In this document: positions 1 through 9,020 of the stretch, piece after piece
Position numbering within the stretch: the stretch's first letter is position 1
Layout: every line of letters starts with the position of its first letter
Made by a program: the position numbers and the translations under genes
The notes under the pieces: generated by a model
The model's input: only the letters and a program-made list of their open reading frames with translations
Database searches by the model: none
What the model was told of the DNA's origin: nothing
Assembly (NCBI GenBank): GCA_001586965.3
Contig: LUCW03000124.1
Span: forward strand, 1 to 24,477
Direction: 5' to 3'
Length of the DNA stretch: 24,477 nucleotides
DNA from: Sphaeroforma sirkka
Lineage: Eukaryota; Opisthokonta; Ichthyosporea; Ichthyophonida

Positions 1-45
1 TCTAACTCCACACTGATATTATTGGTTTTCCAAGGGGACTTTTAC
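1..45 (-). repeat. LTR-B remnant, unit 1 (cut by window)
   Basis: Matches the last ~43 bases of LTR-B (CTAACTCCACACTGAT ... GGGGACTTTTACC) but with a small insertion (TTATTGGTTTTCC for TGGTTTA) and a changed end (ACCGCTGAAGCC for ACCACAAACCC). Confidence 0.65.
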
Positions 46-803
46 CGCTGAAGCCAAGCGCGGCGCCGGTTCGCTTGCATGGGTCTGCGTGTTGCTCAGT
101 ATGAATCTGTGTTGTCTTTGGGACCTTTCCCTCCTCCCCGTATAAGCCGGAGTTAGGTTGTGATAAGCAGTTGGGGCATGTACAAGCACCGAACTACTAT
201 GAAAGTGCGCACTTACCGGTAGGCAGTGTGCGCTCAAATAATAATATTAACAACACGCGCCCACATGTTGAGAACAATGTGAGATGGCTATAGTTATAAC
301 TTAAGTCGCACACAGTACGTGAGGCCCATCCTTTGGGTCAACCTGATGACCTCAACCTTACTGACAATTTCAAAAGGGTAGTATATTGTGTTTCTGCGAC
401 TTACATGTGTTGCAATATAAGTTGCATTGGTTTGTTTTGTTTTTTCAGAAGGAGACAATGAACTCTATGGAGTATGGAGCCTAGGGTAGATTGGTAATAT
501 GGATTCATACATAGCCTTCTAAAAATTAATCTTTGTTTTATTTACTGTATTATTCAATAGTTCGGTCCTTCTTTTGCAAACACATAAATTTAAAGCCTCC
601 TGTCTTTTTTTTAGAATTTGGACTATGAAATTCGTCCCAATAAACAATTTTTGGCGACAAGATTTCAAAGTTTCCAACCGGTATCAATATTTTAAGATTT
701 TCTCTCAAAGGTTTACGATTCGCAGTCTTTTATTCCTCTTCGTCCTTGCGTTCCACTTCCAAGTCTCTGTGAAAGTGAGCTTAACACATTGGACGTGCAC
801 TGC

Positions 804-810
804 TTTTATA
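804..810 (-). promoter_or_regulatory. Candidate TATA box, unit 1
   Basis: Minus strand GGACTATAAAAGCAGTG, a strong TATA-type match ~293 nt beyond the assigned LTR-A end. If LTR-A is longer than assigned, this would be the element 1 promoter. No good open frame follows it. Confidence 0.4.
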
Positions 811-1102
811 GTCCGCCAGGGCCTATCTCTAACTATTCGCGAACGAATTTGCACTACTAACAACCTATGCAATTAACTATAACTATATCGCAACTCGTAG
901 TGCGAAGGAAAGGCACAGCCCTAGAAACATTCCTGCTACGATGTTCTCGAACGTATACTCGTAGACACTTTGCTCTGTTTGTGAATTAACGTAGACACGG
1001 GTAAGCATGGCTCATACAGAATAATACTATCAAAATTATGTAGTAAGTATATACGCGAGATAACTGTATCTCAACGTTCTCTCTCCTCAGGGAGGGGGAC
1101 GT

Positions 1103-1288
1103 TGTTCATTTATTAGTAATTATAAACAGTAATCCTAAAATGACTGACTCTTAAATGAGTCATTAGTCATGTGCTGTAAAACCAGCAAAACCCTAAAACC
1201 CAGTTTATCAGATTATTCTGATAAACTGTAAAACTTGTAATAAACCTAAAATAATCAAATAAATATAAGTACTTGTATTCTGACCACA
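1103..1288 (-). repeat. LTR-A, unit 1 (186 bp)
   Basis: Minus strand starts TGTGGTCAG right after a G-rich tract (1300-1289) and ends ATGAACA. The start shares TGTGGT with LTR-B and sits where the 3' LTR of element 1 should be. The inner end is less certain: it is chosen because it gives TG...CA and a length like LTR-B. The block contains two stem-loops, 1141-1169 (with TGAGTCA) and 1201-1228 (perfect 12-bp arms CAGTTTATCAGA, loop TTAT). Confidence 0.6.
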
Positions 1289-1365
1289 ACCCCCCAAACT
1301 GAAGAAGCACTGAACAAAGCAGTGTGCCAGTTTCAGAGATGATAAGAATAGCATAGTACCTTTAT

Positions 1366-1527
1366 GTGCTGGCATTATCCTCGAGAGCTAGAGCATTGTG
1401 CTGGCATTTATCCTCGAGAGCTAGAGCATTGTGCTGGCATTTATCCTCGAGAGCTAGAGCATTGTGCTGGCATTTATCCTCAGAGAGCTAGAGCATTGTG
1501 CTGGCATTTTACCTCAGAGAGCTAGAG
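1366..1527 (-). repeat. 33-bp minisatellite, unit 1 (5 copies)
   Basis: Five tandem copies of a motif that on the plus strand reads GTGCTGGCATTTATCCTC then GAGAGCTAGAGCATT. The last two copies have CTCAGAG in place of CTCGAG. It lies between LTR-A and the 27-bp minisatellite, that is in the element 1 3' UTR. Confidence 0.9.
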
Positions 1528-1726
1528 GACCCGATGTGTACGTCTCGAGCGACCCGTCGTGTTTGAATTCTTGAAGCTACTGTTCATCTGTGTCAGCATA
1601 TAGGAGTTTGGCAAGTACAATATAGGACTGTATTTGTGTCGGAGAAAAACTGCCAGTGGCAGAAACCGTGCAAACCATTAACCCGCTGTTTCAAAACAAT
1701 GCCCAAGGAGTTGTTTGATTGATTTC

Positions 1727-2117
1727 GCTGTGTTATACTCGAAGCAAGAGTGGCTCATTTAACCTCGCGAGCTTGAGCCGCTGACGATTTTCCCTCGCGA
1801 GCTCGAGTGCTAACCGTTTATTCTCATGAGCTCAGTGGCTGGTTTATACTCGGGAGCTAGAGTCGCTGCTTTTTTATACTCAAGAGCTCGAGAGGCTGGT
1901 TTATACTCGGGAGCTAGAGTTGCTGGTTTATACTCGGGAGCTAGAGTCGCTGCTTTTTTATACTCAAGAGCTCGAGAGGCTGGTTTATACTCGGGAGCTA
2001 GAGTTGCTGGTTTTATACTCGGGAGCTAGAGTCGCTGCTTTTTTATACTCAAGAGCTCGAGTGGCTGGTTTATACTCGGGAGCTAGAGTTGCTGGTTTAT
2101 GCTCCAGAGCTTGAGCT
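1727..2117 (-). repeat. 27-bp minisatellite with three-monomer higher-order repeat, unit 1
   Basis: Starts with diverged monomers (CTCGCGAGCTTGAG, CTCGCGAGCTCGAG), then regular ones. Three monomer types alternate on the plus strand: GCTGC-T(n)-ATACTCAAGAGCTCGAG, GCTGGTTTATACTCGGGAGC ending AGAGTT, and the same ending AGAGTC. The trio (~84 bp) repeats about three times. It ends 37 bp from the pol stop. Unit 1 has CTCATGAGCTCAG at 1823 where others have CTCGCGAGCTCGAG. Confidence 0.9.
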
Positions 2118-2154
2118 CGATATCCGAGAACAAAGTTATATTGAAGATAAAGTA

Positions 2155-2810
2155 TTAGACTTGTGCACGTTGGCGCTTACGTGTCCGTGTCTGCGAAGCT
2201 TTGTGGTAGGCCGCGATATCGTTGGCATCATCAAAAGCTTCTGCTGTTTCCCACGTTGGTTCGCCTTCTCGCCATCTCACCAGGTATTCTAATTTCCCCG
2301 TCTCATCATTCGTACGATGTGTGATAATATGGCGAAACTCAACCCCTCCTTTGGTCCATAAGTCTTCGTTAATTGGTGGGTCTGTGCGTCTATGCACTAA
2401 ACGGAGGAGTTCCACCCGTACCGGTTTGGTCTTGAATTCTGGTGGGGCGGAACCATCCTTGTTCGCTAACTCGTAGCGTTGGCCGTGTCTAGCTTTGACT
2501 ACATATGGTCCAAACAATGGCCGCATAGCCTTCGTTGTTCGGCCTTCTGATCGTACCATGACCACATCTCCTTCGTCGAAATGTACCAAGTCGTGAGCAT
2601 GCAGGCGGTCAAATGTCGTCGTAAGCTTGCCTGTATACTTCTTGGTAATGTGGTGGAGGGTCGGCAATATAGTGTCCTGTAACTGGTCTAATCGTTGTGC
2701 CCAGGTGTCATTCGTCATCGGCTGAGAATCCGGTAACTCGTCCGTGAAATCGGCGAACGGAACATGGCGGCGGCCAAAGTACACGCTAAACGGTGCACTC
2801 TTATGGCGAA
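2155..2810 (-). pseudogene. Truncated pol 3' end: integrase C terminus + chromodomain (unit 1)
   Basis: Minus-strand open frame ending at TAA (2155-2157). It is not a complete gene: it begins inside the integrase of a Ty3/gypsy pol and the upstream catalytic core is absent. Counting from the Met at 2784, residues 71-77 (EGDVVMV) start the C-terminal beta-barrel, 92-95 are the GPY/F motif (GPYV), and about 149-195 form a chromodomain with EYLVRW (166-171) and PTWE (176-179). The tail (196-209) is very basic. In active chromoviruses this domain binds modified histone tails and steers integration to heterochromatin. No promoter or upstream start specific to this fragment is seen, so expression as a protein is doubtful. 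Confidence 0.9.
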
Positions 2811-2932
2811 AAAAAATTGCATATATTACTAATCACTCCAATTTGCTCTAGATTTAAAATAATTTTTTAAAATATGCATAAAATATATATATATATATAT
2901 ATAAATCACGCAAGCGTATCAAACCGAGCAAA

Positions 2933-3001
<69 letters not shown>

Positions 3002-3240
3002 AAATAAAATTAGTAGCATTCGACCGGATGGTCGGATAACTATATATATATATATATATTTATAGAAAAAAAAGAAGAAGAAATAAAATGCTCATCAGCT
3101 AAATAAAATGGGCACCTGTTAATTTCTGCATATATTACTAATCACTCCAATTTGCTCTAGATTTATAATAATAATAAAATCTGCATAGTGTATATATATA
3201 TATATGAAAATCACGCAAACGTATCAAACCGAGCAAAACG
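2811..3240 (+). repeat. AT-rich block with internal duplication and (TA)31, unit 2
   Basis: Two diverged direct copies of a ~120-bp segment (2815-2936 and 3125-3240). Both contain CTAATCACTCCAATTTGCTC, a (TA)n run, and ATCAAACCGAGCAAAACGGA. Between them lie (TA)n runs at 2937-2998 and 3042-3061, and a mirror-like CGACCGGATGGTCGG. No gene; translations are Ile-Tyr repeats. Confidence 0.9.
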
Positions 3241-3266
3241 GAAGGTGGGGATTTCTTTTCACTTAT

Positions 3267-3421
3267 CTGTGCTCGGAAGACTTTGCTCCTGTCGTAGTTT
3301 GCAAGCTCCTTTCGGCTATCCGGTTCTGAGGGAGATCAACTCCCCTGTGCTCGGAAGACTTTGCTCCTGTCGTACTTTACAAGCTCCTTTCAGCTACCCG
3401 GTTCTGAGGGAGATCAACTCC
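3267..3421 (+). repeat. 77-bp direct duplication, unit 2
   Basis: Two copies starting CTGTGCTCGGAAGACTTTGC and ending GAGGGAGATCAACTCC, differing at a few bases (TAGTTTGC/TACTTTAC, CGGCTAT/CAGCTAC). GGAG-ATCAA-CTCC can fold. Function unknown. Confidence 0.88.
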
Positions 3422-3511
3422 TGTAATTCGTCAATAAAATGAACTTCTCCGTCCACTATTATCCTCGAGATAAAATCGAATAATACACCTAAAGTAACTA
3501 GTCGTAAAAAA

Positions 3512-3691
3512 TGTAGTAAACACATCAAAATACGATACTAAAACCTACTGAGTCTCCCTGAGGCTCAGTGCGGTGTATTTATTCTTATATTTGATTGTCT
3601 ACGTGGTCTACAAATAATTCACCTCGTGTGAATTAATTGTAAACTAATTCTAACTCCACACTGATAGTGGTTTAAGGGGACTTTTACCACA
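3512..3691 (-). repeat. Solo LTR-B, unit 2 (180 bp)
   Basis: TG...CA block identical to the LTR of element 2 except at three positions. Stem-loops at 3547-3569 (arms ACTGAG/CTCAGT) and 3617-3633 (ATTCAC/GTGAAT). No polypurine tract, internal region or clear target-site duplication flanks it, so it looks like a solo LTR that was already in place before the unit was amplified. Confidence 0.85.
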
Positions 3692-4705
3692 AACCCATGC
3701 GCGGCGCCGATTCGCTTGCATGGGTCTGCGTGTTGCTCAGTATGAATCTGTGTTGTCTTTGGGACCTTTCCCACTCCTCCCCGTATAAGCCGGAGTTAGT
3801 TGTGATAAGCAGTTGGGGCATGTACAAGTACCGAACTACTATGAAAGTGCACTTTACCGGTAGGCAGGTGTGCGCTCAAATAATAATATTAACAACACGC
3901 GCCCACATGTTGAGAACAATGTGAGATGGCTATAGTTATAACTTAAGTCGCACACAGTACGTGAGGCCCATCCTTTGGGTCAACCTAAGGATGACCTCAA
4001 CCTTACTGACAATTTCAAAGGGTAGTATATTGTGTTTCTGCGACTTACATGTGTTGCAATATAAGTTGCATTGGTTTGGTTTGTTTTGTTTTTTTCAGAA
4101 GGAGACAATGAACTCTATGGAGTATGGAGCCTAGGGTAGATTGGTAATATGGATTCATACATAGCCTTCTAAAAATTAATCTTTGTTTTATTTACTGTAT
4201 TATTCAATAGTTCGGTCCTTCTTTTGCAAACACATAAATTTAAAGCCTCCTGTCTTTTTTTTAGAATTTGGACTATGAAATTCGTCCCAATAAACAATTT
4301 TTGGCGACAAGATTTCAAAGTTTCCAACCGGTATCAATATTTTAAGATTTTCTCTCAAAGGTTTACGATTCGCAGTCTTTTTATTCCTCTTCGTCCTTGC
4401 GTTCCACTTCCAAGTCTCTGTGAAAGTGAGCTTAACACATTGGACGTGCACTGCTTTTATAGTCCGCCAGGGCCTATCTCTAACTATTCGCGAACGAATT
4501 TGCACTACTAACAACCTATGCAATTAACTATAACTATAATCGCGCTCGTAGTGCGAAGGAAAGGCACAGCCCTAGAAACATTCCTGCTACGATGTTCTCG
4601 AACGTATACTCGTAGACACTTTGCTCTGTTTGTGAATTAACGTAGACACGGGTAAGCATGGCTCATACAGAATAATACTATCAAAATTATGTAGTAAGTA
4701 TACGC
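3692..4705. other. ~1-kb spacer between LTR-B and the stem-loop cluster (shown for unit 2)
   Basis: Equivalent stretches: 46-1056, 7336-8350, 10994-12004, 14628-15642, 18273-19282. No convincing gene: open frames of 60-108 codons occur on both strands, but none has a known domain, and frame lengths change between units with run lengths. It starts with an inverted repeat (CCCATGC...GCATGGG) and contains a TATA box on the minus strand. It is either flanking host DNA captured in the unit or the unrecognised inner part of a longer LTR. Confidence 0.6.
4455..4461 (-). promoter_or_regulatory. Candidate TATA box, unit 2
   Basis: Identical site and context. Confidence 0.4.
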
Positions 4706-4752
4706 GAGATAACTGTATCTCAACGTTCTCTCTCCTCAGGGAGGGGACGTTG
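4706..4752. other. Stem-loop pair at the LTR-A border (shown for unit 2)
   Basis: First hairpin GAGATA-ACTG-TATCTC. Second pairs CAACGT with ACGTTG around a pyrimidine arm, a CTCA-type loop and a purine arm. Equivalent positions: 1057-1104, 8351-8398, 12005-12051, 15643-15688, 19283-19330. On the plus strand the GGGAGGGG arm also looks like a polypurine tract. Confidence 0.5.
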
Positions 4753-4936
4753 TTCATTTATTAGTAATTATAAACAGTAATCCTAAAATGACTGACTCTT
4801 AAATGAGTCATTAGTCATGTGCTGTAAAACCAGCAAAACCCTAAAACCCAGTTTATCAGATTATTCTGATAAACTGTAAAACTTGTAATAAACCTAAAAT
4901 AATCAAATAAATATAAGTACTTGTATTCTGACCACA
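4751..4936 (-). repeat. LTR-A, unit 2 (186 bp)
   Basis: Same sequence as unit 1. The adjacent polypurine run is longer here (nine C on the plus strand, 4938-4946). Confidence 0.6.
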
Positions 4937-5012
4937 ACCCCCCCCCAAACTGAAGCACTGAACAAAGCAGTGTGCCAGTTTCAGAGATGATAAGAATAGC
5001 ATAGTACCTTAT

Positions 5013-5174
5013 GTGCTGGCATTATCCTCGAGAGCTAGAGCATTGTGCTGGCATTTATCCTCGAGAGCTAGAGCATTGTGCTGGCATTTATCCTCGAGAG
5101 CTAGAGCATTGTGCTGGCATTTATCCTCAGAGAGCTAGAGCATTGTGCTGGCATTTTACCTCAGAGAGCTAGAG
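5013..5174 (-). repeat. 33-bp minisatellite, unit 2
   Basis: Five copies, 162 bp, same copy order as unit 1. Confidence 0.9.
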
Positions 5175-5375
5175 GACCCGATGTGTGTACGTCTCGAGCG
5201 ACCCGTCGTGTTTGAATTCTTGAAGCTACTGTTCATCTGTGTCAGCATATAGGAGTTTGGCAAGTACAATATAGGACTGTATTTGTGTCGGAGAAAAACT
5301 GCCAGTGGCAGAAACCGTGCAAACCATTAACCCGCTGTTTCAAAACAATGCCCAAGGAGTTGTTTGATTGATTTC

Positions 5376-5769
5376 GCTGTGTTATACTCCGAAGCAAGAG
5401 TGGCTCATTTAACCTCGCGAGCTTGAGCCGCTGACGATTTTTCCCTCATGAGCTCGAGTGCTAACCGTTTATTCTCGCGAGCTCGAGTGGCTGGTTTATA
5501 CTCGGGAGCTAGAGTCGCTGCTTTTTTATACTCAAGAGCTCGAGAGGCTGGTTTATACTCGGGAGCTAGAGTTGCTGGTTTATACTCGGGAGCTAGAGTC
5601 GCTGCTTTTTTTATACTCAAGAGCTCGAGAGGCTGGTTTATACTCGGGAGCTAGAGTTGCTGGTTTATACTCGGGAGCTAGAGTCGCTGCTTTTTTATAC
5701 TCAAGAGCTCGAGTGGCTGGTTTATACTCGGGAGCTAGAGTTGCTGGTTTATGCTCCAGAGCTTGAGCT
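5376..5769 (-). repeat. 27-bp minisatellite, unit 2
   Basis: Same higher-order pattern. Here the CTCATGAG variant sits one monomer earlier (5446). Confidence 0.9.
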
Positions 5770-5806
5770 CGATATCCGAGAACAAAGTTATATTGAAGAT
5801 AAAGTA

Positions 5807-6462
5807 TTAGACTTGTGCACGTTGGCGCTTACGTGTCCGTGTCTGCGAAGCTTTGTGGTAGGCCGCGATATCGTTGGCATCATCAAAAGCTTCTGCTGTT
5901 TCCCACGTTGGTTCGCCTTCTCGCCATCTCACCAGGTATTCTAATTTCCCCGTCTCATCATTCGTACGATGTGTGATAATATGGCGAAACTCAACCCCTC
6001 CTTTGGTCCATAAGTCTTCGTTAATTGGTGGGTCTGTGCGTCTATGCACTAAACGGAGGAGTTCCACCCGTACCGGTTTGGTCTTGAATTCTGGTGGGGC
6101 GGAACCATCCTTGTTCGCTAACTCGTAGCGTTGGCCGTGTCTAGCTTTGACTACATATGGTCCAAACAATGGCCGCATAGCCTTCGTTGTTCGGCCTTCT
6201 GATCGTACCATGACCACATCTCCTTCGTCGAAATGTACCAAGTCGTGAGCATGCAGGCGGTCAAATGTCGTCGTAAGCTTGCCTGTATACTTCTTGGTAA
6301 TGTGGTGGAGGGTCGGCAATATAGTGTCCTGTAACTGGTCTAATCGTTGTGCCCAGGTGTCATTCGTCATCGGCTGAGAATCCGGTAACTCGTCCGTGAA
6401 ATCGGCGAACGGAACATGGCGGCGGCCAAAGTACACGCTAAACGGTGCACTCTTATGGCGAC
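5807..6462 (-). pseudogene. Truncated pol 3' end: integrase C terminus + chromodomain (unit 2)
   Basis: Uninterrupted copy, same predicted protein as unit 1 across the shared region. The open frame runs on past the unit boundary into AT-rich DNA to 6559, adding a meaningless Ile-Tyr-rich extension encoded by (TA)n. Confidence 0.9.
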
Positions 6463-6589
6463 AAAAATTGCATATATTACTAATCACTCCAATTTGCTCT
6501 AGATTTAAAATAATTTTTAAAATATGCATAAAATATATATATATATATATATAAATCACGCAAGCGTATCAAACCGAGCAAAACGGATA

Positions 6590-6644
<55 letters not shown>

Positions 6645-6886
6645 AAATAAAATTAGTAGCATTCGACCGGATGGTCGGATAACTATATATATATATATAT
6701 ATTTATAGAAAAAAAAAAGAAGAAGAAATAAAATGCTCATCAGCTAAATAAAATGGGCACCTGTTAATTTCTGCATATATTACTAATCACTCCAATTTGC
6801 TCTAGATTTATAATAATAATAAAATCTGCATAGTGTATATATATATATATGAAAATCACGCAAACGTATCAAACCGAGCAAAACGG
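6463..6886 (+). repeat. AT-rich block, unit 3
   Basis: As unit 2, but the long (TA)n (6587-6641) is interrupted by a TT near 6596. Confidence 0.88.
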
Positions 6887-6911
6887 AAGGTGGGGATTTC
6901 TTTTCACTTAT

Positions 6912-7066
6912 CTGTGCTCGGAAGACTTTGCTCCTGTCGTAGTTTGCAAGCTCCTTTCGGCTATCCGGTTCTGAGGGAGATCAACTCCCCTGTGCTCGGA
7001 AGACTTTGCTCCTGTCGTACTTTACAAGCTCCTTTCAGCTACCCGGTTCTGAGGGAGATCAACTCC
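6912..7066 (+). repeat. 77-bp direct duplication, unit 3
   Basis: Both copies as in unit 2. Confidence 0.88.
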
Positions 7067-7155
7067 TGTAATTCGTCAATAAAATGAACTTCTCCGTCCA
7101 CTATTATCCTCGAGATAAAATCGAATAATACACCTAAAGTAACTAGTCGTAAAAA

Positions 7156-7335
7156 TGTAGTAAACACATCAAAATACGATACTAAAACCTACTGAGTCTC
7201 CCTGAGGCTCAGTGCGGTGTATTTATTCTTATATTTGATTGTCTACGTGGTCTACAAATAATTCACCTCGTGTGAATTAATTGTAAACTAATTCTAACTC
7301 CACACTGATAGTGGTTTAAGGGGACTTTTACCACA
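7156..7335 (-). repeat. Solo LTR-B, unit 3 (180 bp)
   Basis: Carries the same three array-specific bases as unit 2. Confidence 0.85.
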
Positions 7336-8099
7336 AACCCATGCGCGGCGCCGATTCGCTTGCATGGGTCTGCGTGTTGCTCAGTATGAATCTGTGTTGT
7401 CTTTGGGACCTTTCCCACTCCTCCCCGTATAAGCCGGAGTTAGTTGTGATAAGCAGTTGGGGCATGTACAAGTACCGAACTACTATGAAAGTGCACTTTA
7501 CCGGTAGGCAGGTGTGCGCTCAAATAATAATATTAACAACACGCGCCCACATGTTGAGAACAATGTGAGATGGCTATAGTTATAACTTAAGTCGCACACA
7601 GTACGTGAGGCCCATCCTTTGGGTCAACCTAAGGATGACCTCAACCTTACTGACAATTTCAAAGGGTAGTATATTGTGTTTCTGCGACTTACATGTGTTG
7701 CAATATAAGTTGCATTGGTTTGTTTTGTTTTTTCAGAAGGAGACAATGAACTCTATGGAGTATGGAGCCTAGGGTAGATTGGTAATATGGATTCATACAT
7801 AGCCTTCTAAAAATTAATCTTTGTTTTATTTACTGTATTATTCAATAGTTCGGTCCTTCTTTTTTGCAAACACATAAATTTAAAGCCTCCTGTCTTTTTT
7901 TTTTTAGAATTTGGACTATGAAATTCGTCCCAATAAACAATTTTTTGGCGACAAGATTTCAAAGTTTCCAACCGGTATCAATATTTTAAGATTTTCTCTC
8001 AAAGGTTTACGATTCGCAGTCTTTTTTATTCCTCTTCGTCCTTGCGTTCCACTTCCAAGTCTCTGTGAAAGTGAGCTTAACACATTGGACGTGCACTGC

Positions 8100-8106
8100 T
8101 TTTATA
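8100..8106 (-). promoter_or_regulatory. Candidate TATA box, unit 3
   Basis: Identical site and context. Confidence 0.4.
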
Positions 8107-8396
8107 GTCCGCCAGGGCCTATCTCTAACTATTCGCGAACGAATTTGCACTACTAACAACCTATGCAATTAACTATAACTATATCGCAACTCGTAGTGCG
8201 AAGGAAAGGCACAGCCCTAGAAACATTCCTGCTACGATGTTCTCGAACGTATACTCGTAGACACTTTGCTCTGTTTGTGAATTAACGTAGACACGGGTAA
8301 GCATGGCTCATACAGAATAATACTATCAAAATTATGTAGTAAGTATACGCGAGATAACTGTATCTCAACGTTCTCTCTCCTCAGGGAGGGGGACGT

Positions 8397-8582
8397 TGTT
8401 CATTTATTAGTAATTATAAACAGTAATCCTAAAATGACTGACTCTTAAATGAGTCATTAGTCATGTGCTGTAAAACCAGCAAAACCCTAAAACCCAGTTT
8501 ATCAGATTATTCTGATAAACTGTAAAACTTGTAATAAACCTAAAATAATCAAATAAATATAAGTACTTGTATTCTGACCACA
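8397..8582 (-). repeat. LTR-A, unit 3 (186 bp)
   Basis: Unchanged in length; the neighbouring polypurine tract is the longest of the array. Confidence 0.6.
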
Positions 8583-8659
8583 ACCCCCCCCCCAAACTGA
8601 AGCACTGAACAAAGCAGTGTGCCAGTTTCAGAGATGATAAGAATAGCATAGTACCTTAT

Positions 8660-8821
8660 GTGCTGGCATTATCCTCGAGAGCTAGAGCATTGTGCTGGCA
8701 TTTATCCTCGAGAGCTAGAGCATTGTGCTGGCATTTATCCTCGAGAGCTAGAGCATTGTGCTGGCATTTATCCTCAGAGAGCTAGAGCATTGTGCTGGCA
8801 TTTTACCTCAGAGAGCTAGAG
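8660..8821 (-). repeat. 33-bp minisatellite, unit 3
   Basis: Five copies, 162 bp. Confidence 0.9.
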
Positions 8822-9020
8822 GACCCGATGTGTACGTCTCGAGCGACCCGTCGTGTTTGAATTCTTGAAGCTACTGTTCATCTGTGTCAGCATATAGGAG
8901 TTTGGCAAGTACAATATAGGACTGTATTTGTGTCGGAGAAAAACTGCCAGTGGCAGAAACCGTGCAAACCATTAACCCGCTGTTTCAAAACAATGCCCAA
9001 GGAGTTGTTTGATTGATTTC

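Larger units (their letters stand above)
1..2810 (-). repeat. Macrosatellite unit 1 (incomplete, left end cut by window)
   Basis: This is the leftmost copy of the ~3.65-kb tandem unit. Base 1 corresponds to base 3649 of unit 2, so about 840 bp (AT-rich block, 77-bp duplication and most of LTR-B) lie outside the window. From about base 250 on it matches the other units almost base for base. The first ~240 bases carry many more substitutions and small indels than any other stretch of the array. The unit ends at a reading TTATGGCGA followed by a run of A where the other units have GGCGAC. Confidence 0.93.
2811..6462 (-). repeat. Macrosatellite unit 2 (3652 bp)
   Basis: First complete unit. Plus-strand order: AT-rich block, 77-bp duplication, LTR-B, spacer with TATA box, stem-loop cluster, LTR-A, 33-bp minisatellite, 27-bp minisatellite, integrase/chromodomain fragment. 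It has the longest uninterrupted (TA)n of the array (2937-2998). Boundaries are set at the point where unit 6 departs into the parental integrase. Confidence 0.96.

Noticed and set aside
1091-1103. GGGAGGGGG as a polypurine tract for a plus-strand LTR starting TGTTCA
   Set aside because: The pol genes are all on the minus strand and the G-rich tract on the other side of LTR-A fits that orientation; the plus-strand G run is better explained as one arm of a stem-loop.
1366-1527. Possible CRISPR array (regular ~33-bp repeats)
   Set aside because: Repeats are directly adjacent with no unique spacers, in a eukaryotic retrotransposon 3' UTR.
2874-3065. Ile-Tyr-rich open frames in the AT-rich blocks of all units
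   Set aside because: They are translations of (TA)n microsatellites and change length with run length.
3692-3730. Possible tRNA B-box/primer-binding site around GGCGCCGATTCGC next to LTR-B
   Set aside because: No complete tRNA fold or A box, and the bases next to the LTR end do not give a standard TGG primer site.
3697-3924. A 75-codon plus-strand frame (starting MRGADSLAW) seen in several units
   Set aside because: Its recurrence only reflects tandem copying; one-base indels in units 4 and 6 change its start, and no domain is recognisable.
4200-4523. A minus-strand frame of ~107 codons over the TATA box region
   Set aside because: It begins upstream of the TATA box, has no domain and varies with T-run length in other units.
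5874-6128. An 84-codon plus-strand frame repeated in the units
   Set aside because: It is the antisense shadow of the integrase/chromodomain fragment.
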